From contig NZ_SMLL01000006.1 of assembly GCF_004681965.1 (NCBI RefSeq), positions 1-64,000 of the forward strand: a stretch of DNA of 64,000 nucleotides, read 5' to 3'. This stretch comes from Ramlibacter rhizophilus (lineage in GTDB: Bacteria > Pseudomonadota > Gammaproteobacteria > Burkholderiales > Burkholderiaceae_C). The notes beneath the pieces are model-generated. The model made no database searches. It was given only the letters and a program-made list of their open reading frames with translations, and was not told where the DNA came from. Positions 11,275-19,658 of this stretch are shown piece after piece (the first letter of the stretch is position 1; the number at the start of each line of letters is the position of its first letter). Both the position numbers and the translations under genes were made by a program.

Positions 11275-12021
11275 ATGGACAAAGTGCTCCTGGTGACCGG
11301 CGGCGGTCGCGGCATCGGCGCGGCGACGGCGCTGCTGGCGGCGCGCCGCGGCTGGGCGGTCGCGGTCAACTATGCCGCCAACTCGCTGGCCGCCGACGAA
11401 GTGGTGCGGCAGATCCGCGCCGACGGCGGCAGCGCCATGGCCATCCAGGCCAACGTCGCCGACGAGGCGCAGGTGCTCGGGATGTTCGAGCGGATCGACG
11501 CGAAACTCGGCCCGCTCACGGGCCTGGTCAACAACGCCGGCGTGGTGGACGTGGCGGCGCGGCTGGACCAGATGAGCGTCGAGCGCTGGCGGCGCATGTT
11601 CGACGTCAACGTGCTCGGCTCCCTGCTCTGTGCCCGCGAAGCCGTGCGGCGCATGAGCACGCGGCATGGCGGCAGCGGCGGCGCGATCGTGAACGTGTCG
11701 AGCGCGGCCTCGCGCCTGGGATCGGCCGGGCAGTACATCGACTACGCCGCGGCCAAGGGCGCCATCGACGCCTTCACCCTGGGCCTGGCGCGCGAGGTGG
11801 CCAGCGAGGGCATCCGCGTCAACGCGGTGCGACCCGGCCTGATCGACACCGACATCCACGCTTCGGGCGGCTGGCCCGACCGCGTTCGCGAGCTGGCGCA
11901 CCAGGTCCCCATGCAGCGCGGCGGAACGGCCGAGGAGGTGGCGCAGGCCATCGTCTGGCTGCTCTCCCAGGACGCGAGCTACACGACCATGAGCCTGGTG
12001 GAGGTCTCCGGCGGCCGCTGA
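11275..12021 (+). CDS. SDR family oxidoreductase
   Basis: A 248-residue short-chain dehydrogenase with cofactor motif TGGGRGIG near residue 8, the NNAG motif (VNNAGVVD), the catalytic serine in NVSSAASR and YxxxK (YIDYAAAKGA). A basic residue in the first loop (GRGIG, then ARRGWAV) suggests NADP(H) preference. It resembles glucose or 3-oxoacyl dehydrogenases; the substrate is unknown. GGAGG precedes the ATG at the right distance. It is divergent from the isomerase/hydrolase pair. Confidence 0.9.
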   Translation: MDKVLLVTGGGRGIGAATALLAARRGWAVAVNYAANSLAADEVVRQIRADGGSAMAIQANVADEAQVLGMFERIDAKLGPLTGLVNNAGVVDVAARLDQMSVERWRRMFDVNVLGSLLCAREAVRRMSTRHGGSGGAIVNVSSAASRLGSAGQYIDYAAAKGAIDAFTLGLAREVASEGIRVNAVRPGLIDTDIHASGGWPDRVRELAHQVPMQRGGTAEEVAQAIVWLLSQDASYTTMSLVEVSGGR

Positions 12022-12044
12022 AAAAGGCTGACGGAAGCTGACAA

Positions 12045-12065
12045 CCCCGGCCGGTTTCACCGGGG
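12045..12065. other. Hairpin after the SDR gene
   Basis: CCCCGG and CCGGGG pair over a 9-base loop, 24 bases past the SDR stop. No T-run follows, so any terminator function is weak; it reaches a possible GTG start (12065) of the next gene. Confidence 0.35.
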
Positions 12066-12094
12066 TGACATGCGGGCTGCCGATAACCGGCGGC

Positions 12095-13297
12095 ATGTTC
12101 GCCTCGTCCGTCCGCATCCATCCGGCCCCCGGCGCTGCCCGGCACTGGGAAGGCCCCGTCTACGCACCGGCCGCGCAGGCACCTCGTGCGAGCCGCTGCC
12201 AGGCGGTGGGCCTGTCGGCGAAGATCGGCGCGGCGTTCGCGGCCCGCGAGACCGTGAGCACCGCGCTCGGCGGGCTGGTGCGCAGCCTGCTGGTCGCCGC
12301 GTTGGCGGCGCGCGCCGGCTGGTCGGACGAGGACGCCGCCCTGGTCGCCCTGGGCAGCGTGCTGGTGCTGACGCTGGGCGGCTGCTGCCTCATGAGCCGC
12401 GCCACGCCGCTGCTGGGGGAGGAAGGCTTCACGAGCCAGCTGGCCGTCGCGGCGCCGCTGGCGCTGTCGGTGGACACGGCGGCGTGGTACCTGCGGCACG
12501 ACGCACAGGACCAGCCCGCCGGCCTGCCGCTGGCCGCCAGCGTGCTGGTGGCCTCCCTCGGGCGCATGGCTGGCAACCTGGTGCGGGACGCGGGCAACCA
12601 GCTGGTGGACAAGGCCCTGCCCGGCATGACCCTGCAGCCGCCCCTTCCCATGGGGCGGGGGCGGGAGCCGGCGCCGCCGCTGCTGGTGGATCCACGCATC
12701 ACCCGCGCCCGCCTGGTGCTGACCTGCGTGGCCTACTTTGCCCTGATCGTGGCCAACCGGAGCCACCTGACGCCGGCGCTGCAGGACTGGCTGGAGGTCG
12801 ATCCCGAGGACCGCAGCCTGCGCGGGCGGCTGCGCGGCGAGCTTGCCGCGTCGGCCGGGGTGGTGGCGCTGGAGGCCGTGCACGCCTTCGCCAGCCGCCT
12901 GTGGACCGGCCTCGTGGCCGCCAGTCGCAGCCTGGCCGTGCAGCCCGAGCCGGCCGAGGGCCTGCCGGCGCTCGCGCGCAACCTGCGCGATGCGCCCGCC
13001 ACCTGGCTGCGGGTGCGCGAGCATGCCGGCATGCGCACCTGGCTGGGCGTTCCCGCCGAGCTGGCCGGCAGCGCAGCGATCAGCCTGGCGCCGGACTCGG
13101 CGGCCGCACGCGCGACCGAGATCGCCCGCTGCGCGCTCCTGGTGCTCATCGACCTGCGCAGCACCCTGGTCGAGCGCGGGCACTGGCAGGCGGAGGTCAG
13201 ACGAGACCGAGCGGACGGCGCGATGGAATTGCGCGCCCTGCTCGGGCAGCCGCCGCCACGCGACGAAGGGAACGAAGGGGCCCACGGGTATGCCTGA
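12095..13297 (+). CDS. Unknown membrane-associated protein, candidate type III effector
   Basis: A 400-residue protein that I do not recognise. The first about 35 residues are polar and rich in Ala, Pro and Ser (MFASSVRIHPAPGAARHW), as in type III secretion signals. Several hydrophobic stretches follow (for example LGSVLVLTLGGCCLM, LVLTCVAYFALIVAN). The reason for the effector idea is its neighbour: the next gene overlaps it by 8 bases and encodes a CesT-type secretion chaperone, the usual partner of an effector or translocator. An earlier GTG at 12065 is possible. GATAAC lies 7 bases before the ATG. No apparatus genes are in the window. Confidence 0.6.
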   Translation: MFASSVRIHPAPGAARHWEGPVYAPAAQAPRASRCQAVGLSAKIGAAFAARETVSTALGGLVRSLLVAALAARAGWSDEDAALVALGSVLVLTLGGCCLMSRATPLLGEEGFTSQLAVAAPLALSVDTAAWYLRHDAQDQPAGLPLAASVLVASLGRMAGNLVRDAGNQLVDKALPGMTLQPPLPMGRGREPAPPLLVDPRITRARLVLTCVAYFALIVANRSHLTPALQDWLEVDPEDRSLRGRLRGELAASAGVVALEAVHAFASRLWTGLVAASRSLAVQPEPAEGLPALARNLRDAPATWLRVREHAGMRTWLGVPAELAGSAAISLAPDSAAARATEIARCALLVLIDLRSTLVERGHWQAEVRRDRADGAMELRALLGQPPPRDEGNEGAHGYA

Positions 13298-13754
13298 AGC
13301 CACGGATCCGCTGCTGGCCGGCCTGTGCGGACGCCTGGGCCTGCCGCCCCAGGACTGGGTGAGCGACGCCGGCGGGCTGAGGGGCATCACGCTGCGCCTG
13401 GACGACGTGGACATCAGCCTCGTCGACCGGCCGCAGGAGCCCGTCGGTCCGACCTTGTGCCTGCTGGTGGAGTTCGGCGCGCCCGCCCCAGAGCGGGAAC
13501 TCGAGATCTGGCGCACCCTGGCCGACGCCAACTTCCTGATGCTCGGCCCCGACGCGCCCGCCTTCGGCCGCAACCCGGCCACCGGCGAGGTGCTGCTGCA
13601 ATACGCCTGCCCCCGCGACGCCGCTACGGCAGCGGGGCTGCACCGCAGCCTGCTGGAGATGGCGCGCATCGCGCGGCACTGGCGCCACGCGTTCAACCTC
13701 CGTGCGGAGGACGGCAGCGTGGGCCCCGAACCACTCTGGACGCACTACGCCTGA
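13290..13754 (+). CDS. CesT-family type III secretion chaperone-like protein
   Basis: A 154-residue acidic protein with the pattern of class I secretion chaperones (CesT/Tir family): a short N-terminal helix (LLAGLCGRLGL), a strand LRLDDVDISLVD, then TLCLLVEFG, a helix ending LADANFLMLGPDAPAFG and the characteristic NPATGEVLLQYACP strand before a long C-terminal helix. Such dimers bind an effector N terminus and keep it ready for export. It overlaps the preceding membrane protein gene by 8 bases, suggesting that protein is its client. Confidence 0.75.
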   Translation: MPEATDPLLAGLCGRLGLPPQDWVSDAGGLRGITLRLDDVDISLVDRPQEPVGPTLCLLVEFGAPAPERELEIWRTLADANFLMLGPDAPAFGRNPATGEVLLQYACPRDAATAAGLHRSLLEMARIARHWRHAFNLRAEDGSVGPEPLWTHYA

Positions 13755-13764
13755 ACGGACCGAC

Positions 13765-14352
13765 TCAATCCACGAGCAGCGACAGCAGCACGTTGTCGCG
13801 CCATTTGCCGTTGATCATCACGAAGTCGCGCGCATAGCCTTCCACGGCGAAGCCGAGCTTGCGCAGCAGCTTGGCGCTGCGCAGGTTCTCGGGCAGGTGC
13901 GTGGCCATGATGCGGTGCAGGTTGTAGCGACTGAGCACCTCGCGCGAGGCCGGATGCGCCGCCGCGTACATGAGCCCGCGCCCTTCCAGCGGCTCGTCGA
14001 GCATGAAGCTGATGGTGCAGGCCCGGAAGTCGCCGTGCTCGATGGCCCAGTAGCTGTTCAGGCAGCCGATCTCCTGGCCGTCGGTTTGCTTGCAGAAGCC
14101 CACGAGGTGCACGGCCTGGCCCGCCTGCATGGCGGACTGCCGCCGCGTGAGTTCACCGCTCCAGTAGCCCACCTCCTCCAGCTCGGGGGTCTGGGTCATG
14201 GCCATGCACAGGTAGTGGCGGTTGCGGGCATGGAAGCGCGCATAGAGCTGGGCGAAGCTCGGATGCACGGCATAGAGCCACCAGTGTTCGTTCTCCAGCC
14301 AAAGCGTCGGCTGCTCGGTTCGGCTCTTGGCGCTGGGGTCGATCATGCTCAT
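13765..14352 (-). CDS. GNAT family N-acetyltransferase (RimJ/RimL-like)
   Basis: A 195-residue acetyltransferase of the group that acetylates N termini or small amines. The central region (IGCLNSYWAIEHGDFRACTISFMLDEPLEGRGLMYAAAHPA) ends in the acetyl-CoA loop EGRGLM, followed by HRIMATHLPENLRSAKLLRKLGF, the typical RimJ/RimL C-terminal motif. The substrate is unknown. Its start overlaps the stop of the methyltransferase gene as ATGA, so the two are translationally coupled and may modify the same target. Confidence 0.85.
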   Translation of the reverse strand: MSMIDPSAKSRTEQPTLWLENEHWWLYAVHPSFAQLYARFHARNRHYLCMAMTQTPELEEVGYWSGELTRRQSAMQAGQAVHLVGFCKQTDGQEIGCLNSYWAIEHGDFRACTISFMLDEPLEGRGLMYAAAHPASREVLSRYNLHRIMATHLPENLRSAKLLRKLGFAVEGYARDFVMINGKWRDNVLLSLLVD

Positions 14353-15854
14353 GCCTCCAGGATGGCCAGACCTTGCCACTGTGGCGCCGTCACGTCCAGG
14401 AACTGCGCGATGTGCGCGTCCAGGCCACCTTCCGGGAGGTCGACCGCCTGGCCCTGGACCACGGCCTCGCGCAGTGCCTGGCGCGTACGCGCACCGTCCT
14501 GCCACGCCAGCCAGAGCTGCCGGTCCAGCCGGCTCGCATCGACGGCCTGCCCGGTCAGCGGCGAACACAGGTAGCGCAGGGTGTCGTCATGCTGCGCTCG
14601 CGCAGCGATGGCCCGGTTCATGGCCGCAGCGCGCGCGCCTTCGGCGGCCGCCCGGTCCTCGTCGAACACCGGCGCGAGCTGGCTTTGCGCCACCAGCGCC
14701 GCCAGGGTCTCGAAGACACGCTCGCGCGGCGAGGAATGCATGTCGGCGCGCTCGATCAGCTCGCCGATGCGAAGCGGCCCGCCCGCCGCCTCCAGGGCCT
14801 TCACGGCGCGCTGGGTGATCGTGGCGTCCAGCGTGACCGACCCGTAGGGCGTCTGCTGGACGGCGGAAATGGAGGCCGCGGGCCGCAGCAGCACCAGGCC
14901 CACCCGCAGCAGCTGTTCGTCGCGCGCCGAGCGTGGCAGCCGGTCCGGGCCGCGCACGAACACGTCGCGCCGGAACCGGCGGTTCAGGATGAAGTCGTGC
15001 GCTGCCTGTCGCAGCACGAGCGGCAGTTGCGAAAGCTGGAAGGACTGGGCGCGGTGGAAGACCTCGCCGGTGAGGTCGCTGCGATGCAGCGAGCAGGCGA
15101 AGGACAGGCCCGCGCCGTCGAGCGCCTGCGCCAGCTCCGGGAAGTAGGTGAGGTGCCAGCTGCGGTTGAAGTACTCGTGGGCGACGACGTGCAGGTCGTC
15201 GCGCAGCATGTCATCCAGCATCTGCGCGGCCGGGCCGTTGCGCTCGAAGAAGGCCGCCTTGCCCTGGCGCAGGCGCTCGGCGAACTGCAGCGCCTCGCGG
15301 ATCTTGCCGGCCGTGGGCTCGGCCGGGCCGCTGGCCAGGTCGGTGTGCATCCACAGCAGGTCGCGCAGGGGCTTCTCCGCCGACCAGCCCGGCAGCACGT
15401 TGTAGCTGATGAAGACGGCGCCCCCCACCTTCAGGTGGCGGCGCAGGAACTCTACCACCGCGTGCCGGGCGGCATTGTCGATCCAGGACCACACCCCGTG
15501 CAGGACCACGAAGTCCAGCGGCGGCAGCTCGGCGTCCAGCATGTCTTCGAAACTGCGGGCCCACCAGCTCGCCTCCAGCCGTGCCTCGGCCGCCAGCGAC
15601 TGGGCGAAGACGGCATGCTCGGGGTTGAAGTCGGTGCCGAAGAAGCGGCCGCGCGGGTTGGCGGCCGCATGCAGGTTGCAGGAGACGCCCTGGCCGAAAC
15701 CCAGCTCGCAATAGGTGTAGGGCCCGGACCCGCTGGCATTGGCCAGGCCGTTCATCAGCAGGAAAAAGCGGATGAAGGGCGGCGAAAGCTCGTGGTAGTA
15801 GCCGTAGGAATAAGTCATGTCGGCCACGTAGCCGCTCGACCAATGGTCTGCCAT
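14349..15854 (-). CDS. SAM-dependent methyltransferase with regulatory domain
   Basis: A 501-residue protein. The N-terminal half is a class I methyltransferase (motif I CELGFGQGVSCNLHAA near residue 49, acidic FFGTDFNPEHA, and later VGGAVFISYNVLPGW). The middle holds the methyltransferase regulatory domain (near residues 215-300, with AHEYFNRSWHLTYFPELAQAL), and the rest is a helical C-terminal part. This arrangement occurs in protein lysine methyltransferases of rickettsiae and in proteins of unknown target elsewhere. AAGGTG precedes the ATG at 15854. Coupled by ATGA to the GNAT gene. Confidence 0.85.
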   Translation of the reverse strand: MADHWSSGYVADMTYSYGYYHELSPPFIRFFLLMNGLANASGSGPYTYCELGFGQGVSCNLHAAANPRGRFFGTDFNPEHAVFAQSLAAEARLEASWWARSFEDMLDAELPPLDFVVLHGVWSWIDNAARHAVVEFLRRHLKVGGAVFISYNVLPGWSAEKPLRDLLWMHTDLASGPAEPTAGKIREALQFAERLRQGKAAFFERNGPAAQMLDDMLRDDLHVVAHEYFNRSWHLTYFPELAQALDGAGLSFACSLHRSDLTGEVFHRAQSFQLSQLPLVLRQAAHDFILNRRFRRDVFVRGPDRLPRSARDEQLLRVGLVLLRPAASISAVQQTPYGSVTLDATITQRAVKALEAAGGPLRIGELIERADMHSSPRERVFETLAALVAQSQLAPVFDEDRAAAEGARAAAMNRAIAARAQHDDTLRYLCSPLTGQAVDASRLDRQLWLAWQDGARTRQALREAVVQGQAVDLPEGGLDAHIAQFLDVTAPQWQGLAILEA

Positions 15855-15921
15855 TCCGATCACCTTGAAAACTAAAGGGTGCGTCGGATTATGCGCAGCC
15901 AGCTCAGCCGCGCAAGCGGCG

Positions 15922-16581
15922 TCAAGCCGCAGGGGTGGCGTCGCGCGTTTCGCGCAGCCAGGCGTCGATCTGACGCGCGGCCGCGTCCACCGCCTGCGAG
16001 AGCGCGCGCACGCCGCCGGCCGCATCCGGGCTGGGGGCCGGCTGCTGGACCTCGAAGCTGCGCTGCGCGATCAGCCGGTCGCCCAGCGGCCCGGACTGCA
16101 GCAGGGTGGCCCGCAGGCGCAGCGTGCCCCGGCTGCGCTGGGGCGCCTCGAAGTGATGGGCGAACTCCTGCAGCTGCAGCCGCAGCACCCGGGGCGCGCC
16201 GGCATCGCTGCGCGGCGTGGCGGTGAGCTCGCCGGTGCCGATGACGGCGCGCTCGCGCGCCAGCAGCGCGCCCAGACGCTCGTGCACGAGCTGCGGCACC
16301 GGCGCGCTCCAGCGCGCCTGGGCGTAGGGACGCAGCTCGTGCAGGTTCTCGTAGCCCAGGCGGTACAACAGCGCCGTGCTGTCCAACCCGCCGCTGGCTT
16401 CGATGCTCGGCAGCACCAGGGCCGCACCGGCCTGCGGTGCGGCGCCCGCCGCAGGGGGCGGCAGGGGTCCGAGGTCGTAGAGCGTGGGCGGCTCGCTCTT
16501 GTCGATGACGGATGCGCAGGCTGCCAAGCCGAGCAAGGCTGCGGCCAGCAGCCCGCGCAAGGCCGTGCGACGCCCGCTCAT
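15922..16581 (-). CDS. ABC-type transport auxiliary lipoprotein (PqiC/MlaB-side component)
   Basis: A 219-residue outer-membrane-type lipoprotein: signal peptide with lipobox LAAC at residues 19-22, followed by a domain of the ABC transport auxiliary family (LYDLGPLPPP near residue 36, then ARWSAPVPQLVHERLGALL). In related systems such as PqiC this lipoprotein accepts or guides lipids moved by the MCE protein. It is last in a four-gene operon and overlaps the MCE gene by ATGA. Confidence 0.85.
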   Translation of the reverse strand: MSGRRTALRGLLAAALLGLAACASVIDKSEPPTLYDLGPLPPPAAGAAPQAGAALVLPSIEASGGLDSTALLYRLGYENLHELRPYAQARWSAPVPQLVHERLGALLARERAVIGTGELTATPRSDAGAPRVLRLQLQEFAHHFEAPQRSRGTLRLRATLLQSGPLGDRLIAQRSFEVQQPAPSPDAAGGVRALSQAVDAAARQIDAWLRETRDATPAA

Positions 16582-17555
16582 CGCCGGCCTCCCGCGCCGC
16601 CGAAGCCCGGCTCGCCCGGCCCGGGCGCCGCGCGGCCAGGACCGAAGATCAGGGACTGCGGGTTCTCCTGCAGGCTGCTGGCGGCGCCCTGCAGCCGGCG
16701 CGCCGCCCGGGTGGCTTCCTCGGCCATCAAGTTGATGCGCGGCAGGGTCGAGGTGCCGAAGGTGCCCGCGGCCTGCGAAAGCGCGGCCGCGCCCTGGTTG
16801 AGCTGATCGACGGTGCCGCCTTCCTCGCCCAATCGCCGGGCGAGCTGCCCGACCGGCTGAAGGGTGGCGCGGGCCTCGACCGCCAGGCCGCGCAGGGCCT
16901 CTGCCGCGGCACCCAGGCTGTTCACGGCCTGCGGGATGCTGACCCGGTCCGGACCGAGCTGCGCGTTGAGCACCGTGGACGTCTGCTGCGACAGCTGCGT
17001 GAGGCTCTGCGCCGCCTGCTCGATGCTCTGCAGGGCCGAGGTCACGCGCTGCTGGTTCTGGTCCGACAGCAGCTGGTTGAGCCGCTCGGCGGTCTGGTTG
17101 ACCTGCTGCAGGATGTCCTCCCCCCGGTCGCCCAGCCGGCTCACCAGGCCGGGACGAAGCGGAATGCGCGGCGGCGCGCCGTCCGCCGGCTCCAGCGGCG
17201 GTGCGGCGCGACCCTGGTCGTCCAGCTGCACGTAGGCCAGGCCGGTCACACCCTGGAAGCCGAGCGTGGCGAAGGTCTCGCGGGTGACCGGCGCGCGGGG
17301 CTGCACCGCCAGCCGCAGCAGCACGTTGCCGGGGTTGGCGGGGTCGAAACGGATGTCCTCCACCTTGCCGACCTCCACGCCCCGGTAGCGCACCGGGGCC
17401 TGGGGCTGCAGGCCGGTGACCGACTCGCGGGTCGAGATCTCGTACACCTCGTACTGCGCCGTATCCCGCGTGAGCCACGAGGCCAGGCCCAGCAGCAGGG
17501 CGGCCACGAGCGCGACGAAAAGACCGGCGGCGAGGGCATGCGACTTGTTTTCCAT
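16578..17555 (-). CDS. MCE family (MlaD-like) substrate-binding protein
   Basis: A 325-residue protein with one N-terminal membrane helix (residues 8-28), a single MCE domain (about 38-115, with VRYRGVEVGKVEDIRFDPANP and GLAYVQLDD) and a long helical, Gln/Ala-rich C-terminal part (about 140-290). MCE hexamers bind phospholipids in the periplasm and form part of lipid transporters (Mla, Pqi, Yeb). The C-terminal end is Gly/Pro-rich and low complexity. It starts 16 bases after the ATPase gene. Confidence 0.9.
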   Translation of the reverse strand: MENKSHALAAGLFVALVAALLLGLASWLTRDTAQYEVYEISTRESVTGLQPQAPVRYRGVEVGKVEDIRFDPANPGNVLLRLAVQPRAPVTRETFATLGFQGVTGLAYVQLDDQGRAAPPLEPADGAPPRIPLRPGLVSRLGDRGEDILQQVNQTAERLNQLLSDQNQQRVTSALQSIEQAAQSLTQLSQQTSTVLNAQLGPDRVSIPQAVNSLGAAAEALRGLAVEARATLQPVGQLARRLGEEGGTVDQLNQGAAALSQAAGTFGTSTLPRINLMAEEATRAARRLQGAASSLQENPQSLIFGPGRAAPGPGEPGFGGAGGRR

Positions 17556-17571
17556 GGAAGGCTCCCTGCAA

Positions 17572-18375
17572 TCAGCTCGAAGGCGGCGCGTCCAGCAGCG
17601 CCATCGCGCGCTGCCCCCGCTCGCCGTGGAAGAAGGTGTGGACGAAAGGATGGTCGAAAGCCACCACCTCGCGCGGCGGGCCGCTCACGATCACCTGCCG
17701 CTCGGCCAGCACGGCGATGCGCGTGGACAGCTCGAACAGGGTGTCCAGGTCGTGGGTCACCATGATGACCGTCAGCCCCAGCTCGCGGTGCAAGGCGCGC
17801 AGCAGCGCCACGAAGGCATCCGAGCTGTCCGGGTCCAGGCCGGCGGTGGGCTCGTCCAGCAGCAGGAGCGGGGGATCGAGCACCAGCGCGCGGGCCAGCG
17901 CGGCGCGCTTGATCATCCCGCCCGACAGGTCGGCCGGCATCTTGGCCGCGTCCTGCGGCTTCAGTCCCACCATCTGCAGCTTGAGCATGGCCGCCTCGCG
18001 CACCAGCGCCGGTGGCAGGGTGCGCAGCTCGCGCAGCGGCAGCTCGATGTTCTCCAGCACCGTGAAGGCGGAAAACAGCGCGCCGTGCTGGAACAGCATG
18101 CCCACGCGGCTGGCGGCGCCCTCCCGGCCCAGTCGCGCGGCCGGCTCGCCCAGCACCTCGATCTCCCCCCGCGTGGGCGCCTCCAGGCCCAGGATCTGCC
18201 GCAGCAGCACGGTCTTGCCGGTGCCGGAGCCCCCCACCAGCGACAGCAGCTCCCCGGACATGACGCGCAGCGACAGGTCCTGGTGCACCACGTTGCGCTG
18301 GCCCTCCTTCTCGAAGACGGACCACAGGCCGCGGATGTCGACGACCGGATGCACGTCGGCGCGCCCTTCGTTCAT
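17572..18375 (-). CDS. ABC transporter ATP-binding protein, MlaF-like
   Basis: A 267-residue ATPase: Walker A GGSGTGKT near residue 47, signature LSGGMIKRAALARAL (with the Mla/Mkl-type LSGGM), Walker B PPLLLLDEPTAGLDP and switch THDLDTLF. It powers phospholipid movement through the MlaE-like permease. The ATG at 18375 overlaps the permease stop as ATGA; the open frame upstream belongs to the permease in another frame. Confidence 0.93.
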   Translation of the reverse strand: MNEGRADVHPVVDIRGLWSVFEKEGQRNVVHQDLSLRVMSGELLSLVGGSGTGKTVLLRQILGLEAPTRGEIEVLGEPAARLGREGAASRVGMLFQHGALFSAFTVLENIELPLRELRTLPPALVREAAMLKLQMVGLKPQDAAKMPADLSGGMIKRAALARALVLDPPLLLLDEPTAGLDPDSSDAFVALLRALHRELGLTVIMVTHDLDTLFELSTRIAVLAERQVIVSGPPREVVAFDHPFVHTFFHGERGQRAMALLDAPPSS

Positions 18376-19523
18376 AGCCCCACCGTCTGGAACAGGATGG
18401 CGAAGAGCGCATCCACCAGGATCACCACGGTGATGGCCGTCACCACCGAGGCCGTGGTGCCCCTCCCGAGGCTCTGCGTATCCGGCTTGACCCGCAGGCC
18501 GTAGTGGCAGCCCACCAGCGCGATCAGGATGCCGAAGACAAAGGACTTTCCCAGCGCCAGCGTGAGGTTGCCCAGCGGCACCGCGCCGGGCAGCGCATTG
18601 AAGAAGTACACCGGCCCGATGCCCAGCGCCAGGTCGGCCGCGAGCATGCCGCCGGCCAGCGAGCACAGCGTCGTCCACGTGCTGATGAGGGGCATGGCCA
18701 CGGCGAGCGCCAGCACGCGCGGCATCACGAGGCGAAAGCCGTGCGGGATGCCCATGACGCGCATGGCATCGAGCTCCTCGGTCACCCGCATCACGCCGAT
18801 CTGCGCCGTGATGGCCGAGCCCGAGCGGCCGGCGATGAGGATGGCCGCGAGCATGGGTCCCAGCTCCCGGATGAGCGCGATGCCGAGGATGTTCACGATG
18901 TAGGCATCGGCCCCGAAGGTGCGCAGCTGCTGCGCGGTGAGGTAGGCCAGCACGACCCCGATGAGAAAGCCCACCAGTGCCGTGATCGGCAGGGCCGTGG
19001 CGCCGATGCGGAACAGGTGGCCGGAAACGTCCCGCCAGGGCCCGCGCGCCGGTGCGCGGGCAAGCCGCAGCAGGTCCAGCGCGAGCTGCCCGACCAGCAT
19101 GAGGAACAGCCGCAGCTCGTGGGCGCCATGCAGCACCCAGGCACCCAGGGCGAGGAACTCGCCCGCGAGCGTGCGGCGCGGCCTGGCCGGAGCGGGGGCC
19201 GCGTGCGCGGCCACGCGCTCGATCAGCGCGCGTTGCGAGGGCGAGGCCGCGAGCGCCTCGGGCCAGCGGCGGCCCCAGTGGTCCCACAGGAGCTGGGCGC
19301 CCAGGTGATCGATCTGCTGCGCCTCGCGCAGGTCCCAGGCCGGCGTGGCCGGCAAGGCTGCGAGCCGCGCCTGCAGCCCCTTGAGCAATCGCGGCCGCGC
19401 GAACTGCGCGGCGGTCCAGCGCCCGAGCACGCGGGCAGCCGAATCGGCGCCGATCGGTGCTTCGATCCGGGGCGCGTCGGCGGAGACCTGGGCGGATGCG
19501 GTCATGGGCATGCTGAAGTTCAT
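18372..19523 (-). CDS. MlaE-like permease with N-terminal STAS-like domain
   Basis: A 383-residue permease. Residues about 20-105 look like a STAS domain (the MlaB function, with WDLREAQQIDHLGAQLLWDHW), and residues about 125-383 are the MlaE/DUF140 permease with five to six helices and the conserved ALIRELGPMLAAILIAGRSGSA and EELDAMRVMGIP motifs. The fusion means no separate MlaB is needed. First gene of the operon permease-ATPase-MCE-lipoprotein; no Shine-Dalgarno is clear at this ATG. Confidence 0.92.
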   Translation of the reverse strand: MNFSMPMTASAQVSADAPRIEAPIGADSAARVLGRWTAAQFARPRLLKGLQARLAALPATPAWDLREAQQIDHLGAQLLWDHWGRRWPEALAASPSQRALIERVAAHAAPAPARPRRTLAGEFLALGAWVLHGAHELRLFLMLVGQLALDLLRLARAPARGPWRDVSGHLFRIGATALPITALVGFLIGVVLAYLTAQQLRTFGADAYIVNILGIALIRELGPMLAAILIAGRSGSAITAQIGVMRVTEELDAMRVMGIPHGFRLVMPRVLALAVAMPLISTWTTLCSLAGGMLAADLALGIGPVYFFNALPGAVPLGNLTLALGKSFVFGILIALVGCHYGLRVKPDTQSLGRGTTASVVTAITVVILVDALFAILFQTVGL

Positions 19524-19658
19524 CGTAAAGGCTGAGTGTGAGCCGGCCTGTAGGAGAGATCAGCGCCGCGCCTTCCGGTGGCAAGGCAAGCCCTAGTTCC
19601 CCGGCGGGTGGCCTGGGCCTAGACTGCGGAACTTCCCTGCTGTACCCCGAAGTCCTCC

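Noticed and set aside
12022..12100. Search for a PIP box or hrp box upstream of the effector candidate
   Set aside because: No TTCG-N16-TTCG or GGAACC-N15-CCAC match in the upstream sequence.
11819..13696. 625-residue minus-strand frame opposite the effector candidate and chaperone
   Set aside because: Low-complexity antisense reading; the plus-strand pair shows overlap, start context and chaperone pattern instead.
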